A stretch of 64,000 nucleotides of DNA from CBDCVY01 sp965223245 (GTDB lineage Bacteria; Nitrospinota; Nitrospinia; Nitrospinales; Nitrospinaceae). The translations under genes and the position numbers were made by a program. Shown one piece after another: positions 25,263 through 31,998 of this stretch. Location: NCBI GenBank assembly GCA_965223245.1, contig CBDCVY010000013.1:2666001-2730000 (forward strand), given 5' to 3'. Numbering within the stretch: the first letter of the stretch is position 1; every line of letters starts with the position of its first letter. Under the pieces are notes generated by a model. That model saw only the letters and a program-made list of their open reading frames with translations. It was not told the DNA's origin and did no database searches.

Positions 25263-26615
25263 ATGCAACGAACGCTCAGTTTTATTATTGGACTCATCTT
25301 ATTACTCACTGCCATCCCGGCTTTTGCTGTGACCAGCCAGTTCATTGCAGTGGATGACAGTTATATCAGTGAAACGTCGCCCAATTCTAATTTTGGATCA
25401 AAATCGGAACTCCTGGCAGATGGCGATGATGGTGCCGGAAAGGAAATGGCGAGTTTGATTAAATGGGATGTCTCTTCGATTCCGGCGGGGTCGACGGTAA
25501 TCTCTGCCTCTATTGTCTTGAATATTTTTGATGACAGCTCAGGGGCTTACAATATTTTTCGACAAACCAAACCCTGGAGCGAGGATTCAGTGACCTGGAG
25601 TGACCTTTCTGATTCCACCACAGTTCTCGGTGTCATCCCTCAGCGGGCTTATAGAAGAATTACTGTTAACTTAAATTCAGCAGGAATAAATTTGATTCAA
25701 GATTGGATAGATGGTGCTCTGTCCAATGATGGAATTACCATCCGTAATTCAGGAACTCATGACGGCATCGATATGAGTTCGAAAGAATCAGGAGGATTCC
25801 CTCCAACTCTGGAAATCACCTATACTTTTGGCCCACAAACCCTCGAAGAACGCGTGGCATATTTGGAAAGTCTATTAGCCAATGTGAACCTGGTTGGCAA
25901 TACACTGAGATTCGAAGGTATCAATGTCCAGGTGGTTAACGGACTCGGTGTAACCGATGGAGACCCAAACCGTTCGTCTAATGTAATTGTCAACGGCTTG
26001 GGCAATTTGATTGTAGGTTACGATGAACCTTTTCACTGCCGGTTTGAAGATCAATCCAATTGTTTTTCTCAAACCAAATCAGGTTCCCATAATTTGATTG
26101 TTGGACAGGGTAATTCTTATAGCAGTGCAGGAGGGTTCGTCGCTGGAGTTAATAATACAATATCAGGCCGGTTTTCCAGTGTGAGCGGTGGAGCAAGCAA
26201 TAAAGCTACCGGGGGTCTTTCAAGTATAAGTGGAGGCCGAAACAGTACCGCAAGTGGAACGCTGTCCAGTATTAGTGGAGGAAGTATTAATACCGCAAGT
26301 GGAACGGAATCCAGTGTCAGTGGGGGTTCTTTTAATATTGCCCAGGGATCAAGATCATCCGTAACTGGAGGAAGCCACAACACAGCCAGCGGAGGAACCT
26401 CCAGTATTAGTGGAGGCAGTCGCAACACTGCCAGCGGAGGTGTCTCAAGTATTAGTGGTGGAGAAAATAATATTGCCAGCGGAGCAGCCTCCAGTATCAG
26501 TGGAGGTAGTACTAATACGGCTAGCGGGAGGATTTCTACCGTCAGTGGCGGTAGATCTCGCACCGCTGCAGGAGAATACGACTGGGTCGCGGGGAGCTTG
26601 TTTGAGGATGAATAA
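25263..26615 (+). CDS. secreted DNRLRE-head / YadA-like repeat protein 2 (head type B)
   Basis: 450 residues. The ribosome site GGGGAGG is framed by TTTCC and GGAAA, which can pair. The signal peptide ends IPAFA. The head is type B (VDDSYISETSPNSNFG, LLADGDDGAG) in place of the NPEDSYVR type, with SLIKWDVSSIPAG and a closing TLEITYTF. The coiled-coil stalk is EERVAYLESLLANV. Between the stalk and the repeats is an inserted pair of cysteines (HCRFEDQSNC) that could form a disulfide. Nine repeats follow, the most regular in the family (SSISGGSxNTASG), then EYDWVAGSLFEDE. It lies 460 bases after paralog 1, separated by dispersed repeats. Confidence 0.85.
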   Translation: MQRTLSFIIGLILLLTAIPAFAVTSQFIAVDDSYISETSPNSNFGSKSELLADGDDGAGKEMASLIKWDVSSIPAGSTVISASIVLNIFDDSSGAYNIFRQTKPWSEDSVTWSDLSDSTTVLGVIPQRAYRRITVNLNSAGINLIQDWIDGALSNDGITIRNSGTHDGIDMSSKESGGFPPTLEITYTFGPQTLEERVAYLESLLANVNLVGNTLRFEGINVQVVNGLGVTDGDPNRSSNVIVNGLGNLIVGYDEPFHCRFEDQSNCFSQTKSGSHNLIVGQGNSYSSAGGFVAGVNNTISGRFSSVSGGASNKATGGLSSISGGRNSTASGTLSSISGGSINTASGTESSVSGGSFNIAQGSRSSVTGGSHNTASGGTSSISGGSRNTASGGVSSISGGENNIASGAASSISGGSTNTASGRISTVSGGRSRTAAGEYDWVAGSLFEDE

Positions 26616-26689
26616 AATTCATAATAGGCATCAGGTTCAGAGATTTTCTCGGAGCCTGCGCTGGAAAAAGGGTCACAAGCACACATCAA

Positions 26690-27046
26690 ACTAAATTTTT
26701 AATTAAGTTTTCAGAGGAGACCTTTGCGTAACCACAAAATTGGGAAATCCCTGAATGTGAATCACCCCGACCCTCTTTAGGAAAGAGGGCGAACATGGGT
26801 CTCCGTTTTTCTATTGGGTTTGTTTGTGAAATAGCCATTAGCTATGCAAAGATCTCTTTGTGAAGGGGGATAGGGGGATTTTACCTCCAGGGGTTTCCGG
26901 GCCACGCCCGGAGGGAATATAAATATTTGATGACTCACTGGCCGCGGCGGCCGCGGGCCAGCACCCGCAGGCAGAATAAATTTGCAATGGTCGCGTTTCA
27001 GAGGAGAACTTTTTAACTCATTTTATTTTTCCTGGGGAGGAAAAGA
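26690..27046. repeat. dispersed repeat block upstream of surface-protein gene 3
   Basis: It holds the CCCTCTTTAGG/AAAGAGGG palindrome (about 26771-26790), the hairpin CCGGGC-CAC-GCCCGG (26897-26911), a CCGCGG-CGG-CCGCGG hairpin, and a last 60 bases (TGGTCGCGTTTCAGAGG onward) nearly identical to those before paralog 2. Confidence 0.7.
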
Positions 27047-27048
27047 GC

Positions 27049-28431
27049 ATGAAGCAATCAATTAGTTTATTTATAGGAATCATCTTATTTATTACCAGTG
27101 TCCCGGCTTATGCCGTGACTCATAATTTCAACAATCCGGAAGACAGTTACGTTCGTCAATCATCACCCGCCACCAATTATGGTTCAGAAAATGTTCTCAT
27201 TGCTGATGGAGTTTCGCAGGATCCGAATAACGGAACCTATGGTGAGGTGGCCGCCGTCATTCAATGGGATCTTTCTACCATTATTCCATCGGATGCGACC
27301 GTCACAGGGGTTTCGGTCACTCTTAATTTAACTGACTCAAGTACCGGTCCTTACAATATCTATTCGCAGAACAGTTCCTGGTCAGAAAACACGGTGGATT
27401 GGAACAGTTTTGACCCGGGATCCCAAATACTGGGAACCATTCCTCCATTCACAATAGGTTTTGCAACGATAGTTTTGAATGCCGACGCTGTGGCCTTAGT
27501 GCAGAGTTGGGTCGACGGATCCAATCCTAATGGAGGGTTCGCTATTCGTACCGGCGGCACCAATAATGGAATTCAAATGAACTCGAATGAATCGGGAGGA
27601 ACTCCCCCTACCCTGGAAGTGACCTATACCACCAGTGGTGAACCCACTCTGCAAAGTTTACAGGCAGAAATCAACAGGCTCAACGCTTTGTTGGCTGGAG
27701 TGACTCGCAACAACAATAATATTCGTTTCAGTGGCGTGAATGTTCAGATTGATAACGGCCTGGGTGCGACCAACGGCAACCCCGAACAACCGGACGAATC
27801 GGTTGATACTTTTGTAAATGGTTTAGGTAATTTGATTGTAGGTTATAACGAGGAAATCAGACCTTATAGAGGTGATACTCCTGTATCGAATAAAACAGGT
27901 TCCCATAATGTAATCGTAGGGCACGGTCATAATTATACCAGTTACGGTGGATTAGTTGTGGGTAGAGATAGCATTATTTCAGGTCCCTATGCCAGTGTCA
28001 GCGGGGGCGCACAAAACATTGCCAGTGCACCCCTTTCCTCTGTCAGCGGAGGTTTTGTTAATGAAGCGAATGGAAATTCATCCAGTGTCAGCGGAGGTCA
28101 TCAAAACATAGCCAATGAGGCAGGGTCCAGCGTCAGTGGAGGCTCGGGTAACATTGCCGGTGGTCGTTGGTCCAGTGTTAGTGGGGGTTTTACGAACACT
28201 GCAAACGGTGGACTCTCCAGCGTCAGTGGCGGTCAGTTCAATAATGCCAGTGGAGCTTTATCCAGCATAAGCGGAGGTCGTGAAAATACGGCCAGCGAAT
28301 TTTTTTCAAGTGTGCAGGGAGGACGCCAAAACACTGCCAGCGGAAACACTTCGTCTGTAAGCGGAGGAAACAATCGAACCGCCGCAGGCACTTATGACTG
28401 GGTTGCGGGGAGTTTGTTTGAGGATCAATAA
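27049..28431 (+). CDS. secreted DNRLRE-head / YadA-like repeat protein 3 (head type A)
   Basis: 460 residues, ATG after GGGGAGGAAAAGAGC, signal peptide ending VPAYA. The head is type A (NNPEDSYVRQSSPATNYG, IADGVSQDP). It has an extra residue in STIIPSDATV compared with its paralogs. The stalk LQSLQAEINRLNALLAGV has regular heptads. The neck is NGLGNLIVGYNEE plus SGSHNVIVGHGHNYTSYGG-like motifs. Nine repeats follow, one of which reads SSVQGG. The end is TYDWVAGSLFEDQ. A strong terminator follows at 28479. Closest in head sequence to paralog 4. Confidence 0.85.
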   Translation: MKQSISLFIGIILFITSVPAYAVTHNFNNPEDSYVRQSSPATNYGSENVLIADGVSQDPNNGTYGEVAAVIQWDLSTIIPSDATVTGVSVTLNLTDSSTGPYNIYSQNSSWSENTVDWNSFDPGSQILGTIPPFTIGFATIVLNADAVALVQSWVDGSNPNGGFAIRTGGTNNGIQMNSNESGGTPPTLEVTYTTSGEPTLQSLQAEINRLNALLAGVTRNNNNIRFSGVNVQIDNGLGATNGNPEQPDESVDTFVNGLGNLIVGYNEEIRPYRGDTPVSNKTGSHNVIVGHGHNYTSYGGLVVGRDSIISGPYASVSGGAQNIASAPLSSVSGGFVNEANGNSSSVSGGHQNIANEAGSSVSGGSGNIAGGRWSSVSGGFTNTANGGLSSVSGGQFNNASGALSSISGGRENTASEFFSSVQGGRQNTASGNTSSVSGGNNRTAAGTYDWVAGSLFEDQ

Positions 28432-28478
28432 TATTATTAACAAAAAATGGGCTCCAGGCTTCTCGGGCCTATACTTAA

Positions 28479-28513
28479 AAAGGGAGTCCTCGTTTGACTC
28501 CCTTTAATTTTTT
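28479..28513 (+). terminator. rho-independent terminator after surface-protein gene 3
   Basis: AAAGGGAGTC (28479-28488) pairs with GACTCCCTTT (28496-28505), a ten-base stem followed by a T-run to 28513. Confidence 0.85.
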
Positions 28514-29310
28514 CACACTTACGTCACAATTCTTATAACTTTCTGTACCATTCCACCTAGTTTCTATTCATAATTTATTTAGAATGACCAGCACATCACA
28601 AACCAACCATTTAAGAACCCTTCTAACCCTTATCCCCCAACTGCCCAAAACTCAACAAATATCAAATCGAAAATCGATCCCAAATAAGACCCACTTCTAT
28701 CAACATTCAATTTTTTCAGCTATCTTGATTTCCCCAAACCCAGACTCTTTATAAGTTTCGGTATAAGTTTCATTATAAGTTTCGGTAATTGACAATTTTG
28801 ATTCACTATGGCCTACTGGTTTCTACACCAAATTAGGTGACTGGGAGAAAATTTTTATCAATTTCGATGGATTCCCGTTTTCAAGGAGAGCTTTGCATAA
28901 GCATGCACTCTCAACAAAACAAAAGAATATCAAGTTTAAAACCCATGTTCGCCCTCTTTTTAAAGAGACCTTTGCATAAGTAAGAAATTTGGAAAAGCCC
29001 TGATTGTCAATCACCCCAGCCCTCTTTAAAAAGAGGGAGCACAGTGATCTCCGTTTTAATATTTTTTATGTTTCGTTCAAAAATCTGAGTTATGCAAAGA
29101 TCTCCTTTTTAAAGAGGGTCAGGGTGATTCACCTCAAGGGGTTTTATGTTTTCTGACTTATGAAAAGTTCTCTTCTCTGTCGGGCCTCACCCAACAACTG
29201 ATTCAGTCCTCATTCGGAACCATTAAATCCATGACCGATTAGAAAATCGTTAGATTTTTTTCGACTCAACGATATTCTTATTTGCTCTCAAAGGTGACAA
29301 GTTTCGTCCC
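28514..29310. repeat. gene-free stretch with dispersed repeats
   Basis: 28514-28850 shows no gene or clear repeat beyond two tandem TTATAAGTTTCGGTA / TTATAAGTTTC phrases near 28749-28785. 28860-29165 carries two CCCTCTTT/AAAGAGGG palindromes with GTCAATCACCCCAGC and GTGATTCACCTC flanks and several CTTTGCATAAG phrases. 29166-29310 is plain AT-rich sequence leading into the next promoter. Confidence 0.55.
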
Positions 29311-29340
29311 TTGACAGGCCCTATTCGGTATGCGTAAATA
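29311..29340 (+). promoter_or_regulatory. promoter of surface-protein gene 4
   Basis: TTGACA (29311-29316), 18 bases, TAAATA (29335-29340). It shares its flanking bases with the promoter at 23350. The leader to ATG 29423 is about 75 bases. Confidence 0.6.
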
Positions 29341-29422
29341 CGGGTCCACTTTATTGAATGAATCAGGGTTATCAAACCCTTAAATATATATAAATTAACC
29401 ATTAATGCCCAGGAGGGAAAAA

Positions 29423-30700
29423 ATGAAACGAATTTTTAGTTTATGGATTGGATTAATAATATTAATCACAAGTGCACCCGCGTGGGCGGTGACCGGCAAT
29501 TTCACCAATCCAGAAGACAGTTACGTAAGAGAAACGTCACCCACAACCAATTACGGTTCTGAAACTGTTCTCATCGCCGACGGAGTTTCACAGGATCCGG
29601 GCAATGGGACTTATGGAGAAGTCGCTACTGTCATTAAATGGGATTTGCTTACCCTTGGAGATAGTGTCACGGTAACCGGGGTGTCTGTGATTTTGAATTT
29701 TACGGATGCAAGCTCGGGACCCTATAACATATATTCACAAAACACATCTTGGTCGGAAGGAACAGTGGCCTGGAATGATTTGGACTCAGGAACCGATGTA
29801 TTGGGAACCATAGCACCGTTTACTTTTGGAGAAGAAACAGTGCCATTAAATGCTGATGGCGTTGCTTTAGTTCAAGGATGGATCGATGGATCCATTCCTA
29901 ATAACGGATTGGCCATTCGTTCCGGCGGAACCAATAATGGAATTGATATGGAAGCTAAGGAAGCCGGTGGGATAATCCCAACTTTAAGAGTGACTTATGA
30001 TAACCCCGCTTCAAACTTGGAGCAGCGTGTCGCTTACTTGGAAAACCTCTTATCGAACGTCACCAAAGAGGGCAACGAAATGTTTTTTGATGGAGTGAAT
30101 ATCAACATTCGAAATGGTTTGGGTGCGACTAATGGATACGCTCCTGATATAGGTGACGTAACTCCGGAAAATACCAATGTCAACGGCTTAGGAAATTTAG
30201 TTATTGGTTATAATGAAACAGATAATTCCGGAGAAGTTCCCACTCGTGACAAATCCGGTTCACATAATTTAGTAATTGGCCTGGGTCACAATTACACTAG
30301 TTTTGGCGGGGTAATTGCCGGTCGCACCAATCAAGTCACCAATCCATATTCCGGAGTTACAGGCGGTAATTTAAATATAGCCAGTGGACTTTATTCCAAC
30401 GTAAGTGGTGGAACTCAAAATACAGCCAGTGGCCCGGTTTCCAGTATTCTTGGAGGTGTCGTCAACACCGCCAGCGATATTGGTGATTCTGTAAGTGGCG
30501 GTTCTCACAATGTAGCGAGTGGAAAATGGTCCAGTGTGGGTGGAGGAAGAGGAAACACAGCTATGGGGCTTTATTCTAATGTAAGCGGAGGCACCAATAA
30601 TACTGCCAATGGACAATACTCCACGGTTGGCGGTGGCGCTAGCCGAACCGCTGCAGGAGAGGATGACTGGGTCGCGGGGAGTTTATTCGAAGATAATTAA
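29423..30700 (+). CDS. secreted DNRLRE-head / YadA-like repeat protein 4 (head type A)
   Basis: 425 residues. AGGAGG precedes ATG 29423; an earlier in-frame ATG at 29405 lies upstream of that site. The signal peptide ends SAPAWA. The type A head (NPEDSYVRETSPTTNYG) is followed by a stalk EQRVAYLENLLSNV like paralog 2's, so this gene combines the head of one subgroup with the stalk of the other. The seven repeats are the least regular in the family (SSILGG, DSVSGG, SSVGGG). The end is EDDWVAGSLFEDN. Two relics of this 3' end lie about 100-220 bases downstream. Confidence 0.85.
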   Translation: MKRIFSLWIGLIILITSAPAWAVTGNFTNPEDSYVRETSPTTNYGSETVLIADGVSQDPGNGTYGEVATVIKWDLLTLGDSVTVTGVSVILNFTDASSGPYNIYSQNTSWSEGTVAWNDLDSGTDVLGTIAPFTFGEETVPLNADGVALVQGWIDGSIPNNGLAIRSGGTNNGIDMEAKEAGGIIPTLRVTYDNPASNLEQRVAYLENLLSNVTKEGNEMFFDGVNINIRNGLGATNGYAPDIGDVTPENTNVNGLGNLVIGYNETDNSGEVPTRDKSGSHNLVIGLGHNYTSFGGVIAGRTNQVTNPYSGVTGGNLNIASGLYSNVSGGTQNTASGPVSSILGGVVNTASDIGDSVSGGSHNVASGKWSSVGGGRGNTAMGLYSNVSGGTNNTANGQYSTVGGGASRTAAGEDDWVAGSLFEDN

Positions 30701-30719
30701 TGTTTTTTTAATGAGGTCA

Positions 30720-30757
30720 CCACGAACTTTAGACAATTCTCAAAGTCCGTGGTCTAC
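30720..30757 (+). terminator. imperfect hairpin after surface-protein gene 4
   Basis: ACCACGAACTTT and AAAGTCCGTGGT form a stem with one mismatch around an 11-base loop, 20 bases after the stop. No T-run follows. Confidence 0.4.
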
Positions 30758-30768
30758 AAAGAAACTCA

Positions 30769-30916
30769 TCGAGAATGAAATCCTGAGTCCAGCGTCACGC
30801 TGGTTTGTTTGAAGATCAATAATATTTTCTGTTTAAAAAACATGAAAAAGGTTCTGAACCTTCGGCGTACCAAGAAACACATCGCAAATAAATTCTCCCT
30901 CCAGGCGGTGGCCTGG
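30769..30916. repeat. two variable-hairpin repeat elements
   Basis: Each has the conserved CATCG-AATgAA flank and then a hairpin with different arms: CCAGCG-TCA-CGCTGG (30789-30803) and CCAGGC-GGTG-GCCTGG (30901-30916). Each is fused on its right to a relic of the surface-protein 3' end. Confidence 0.7.
30799..30822 (+). pseudogene. relic of a surface-protein 3' end (1)
   Basis: In frame this reads AGLFEDQ then a stop, matching the last codons of paralog 3 (AGSLFEDQ). No upstream coding sequence remains; the relic is fused to a hairpin repeat. Confidence 0.55.
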
Positions 30917-30920
30917 TCAC

Positions 30921-30944
30921 GCTGGTTTGTTCGAAGATAATTAG
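30921..30944 (+). pseudogene. relic of a surface-protein 3' end (2)
   Basis: In frame this reads AGLFEDN then a stop, matching the last codons of paralog 4 (AGSLFEDN, same GAAGATAATTA bases). It too sits directly after a hairpin repeat. Confidence 0.55.
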
Positions 30945-31085
30945 TTCTCTATAAATACCAGATCCCGGTTTGTCCCGGGGTCTGTTTTCCTTTTCATATT
31001 GATTACTAACAAGAAAGTCTTAAACTGATAAATATTAAGTTTTTTATTTTTTGGATTGGTATTTCCATAAACGAAAGGAAGCTCC

Positions 31086-31580
31086 GTGAACCGCACCAAA
31101 AATACTTTGTTATTTGCCTTATTAACTATCGCTTTACTCACTTCCGCCTGTGCTTCTACATCAAACCCGGGAGGAACCTCTAACGTAGACGGATCTACCA
31201 TTAAAGAGAATCTGGAACGCTGCCTTTTACAATCCGCCACCCAGGAGGACAAAAATGTACTGGCCAGATATATTTATGCCGGTATGTCCAAACACCCTTT
31301 GGTCAAAAACTTGTCCGACATTTCTCCCGACGAACTCGATAATATAAATAAGGACACCGCTCAAGTACTGGAGACCTTACTCATTGAGAAGTGCAAAAAT
31401 GAAACGAAAACCGTTTTTGAAAGTAAAAATGAAGAGGCTTTAGTTCAGGCCATGGAAAAGCTCGGGGAATCGGCAGGGTTGGAACTCGTTTCCCATCCGG
31501 ACGTAGAAAACTCGTTCACAGACATCGATAAATATTTTGACTACAACAAATGGGTCGATATGTTTAGAGAAGAAAAATAA
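31086..31580 (+). CDS. hypothetical lipoprotein
   Basis: The 164-residue product starts at GTG 31086 with AAAGGAAG upstream. The signal RTKNTLLFALLTIALLTSAC carries lipobox TSAC. The mature part is mostly helical: a Ser/Gly linker, then ENLERCLLQSA, a KNVLARYIYAGMSKHPLVKNL stretch and QVLETLLIEKCKNET, so two Cys residues could pair. The C-terminus is acidic and aromatic (DKYFDYNKWVDMF). No family is recognised. It lies between the repeat-rich end of surface gene 4 and the convergent protease operon. Confidence 0.65.
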   Translation: MNRTKNTLLFALLTIALLTSACASTSNPGGTSNVDGSTIKENLERCLLQSATQEDKNVLARYIYAGMSKHPLVKNLSDISPDELDNINKDTAQVLETLLIEKCKNETKTVFESKNEEALVQAMEKLGESAGLELVSHPDVENSFTDIDKYFDYNKWVDMFREEK

Positions 31581-31682
31581 AGCACGGAATCTTTCCTGCA
31601 GCAGGCATATAGACCGAGCTTTCTTACCTCGCCTAAAGATCAATTCCAAAACTTTATAGCTACAAATTTGCTGACTATAAAA

Positions 31683-31991
31683 TCAGGGAGCTTTATAACC
31701 GGGAGCATCCCAATCTAATCCATCGCCGGGACGATTGGTTTTCTTTTGTCCCTGGCGGGAAGACCAGGCGGAAACAAACAACTGTTCGGCTTCGGACAGA
31801 TCCTTATAAAGTGCCGGATCAATCGGTCCCGTCGCTACGATACGCACCCCCGGAATCTTCTGCACCTCCTCGGCCCGGGTGTTGGCAATGACCACCACCC
31901 GTGATCCGATTTGCTGCAGAGGTTCCGTGATGGCGGTGACATCGTAGATGTCACCGCCGGGTTCAAGAATAACTAAACATTCTTCTGGCAT
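31683..31991 (-). CDS. stand-alone propeptide-like protein paired with the metalloprotease
   Basis: The 102-residue product starts at ATG 31991 with AGGTGA upstream, 7 bases after the protease stop. Its C-terminal 35 residues (DLSEAEQLFVSAWSSRQ, then KTNRPGDGLDWD) match residues 80-115 of the protease (DLSEAETLGLEAFALRN, then KANRPRQGVDWD). Its N-terminal half (ECLVILEPGG ... IGSRVVVIANTRAEEVQKIPGV) has the beta-alpha-beta order of I9-type propeptides, as does the start of the protease. Propeptides of this kind can act as intramolecular chaperones or inhibitors, so a role as inhibitor or folding partner is inferred. It has no signal peptide. Confidence 0.6.
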   Translation of the reverse strand: MPEECLVILEPGGDIYDVTAITEPLQQIGSRVVVIANTRAEEVQKIPGVRIVATGPIDPALYKDLSEAEQLFVSAWSSRQGQKKTNRPGDGLDWDAPGYKAP

Positions 31992-31998
31992 AATTCAC

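Noticed and set aside
26117..26689. Open frames antisense to the surface-protein repeats (also at 43741, 47230 and 50386)
   Set aside because: Pro/Leu-rich periodic peptides are mirror images of the SGGxxNTASG repeats.
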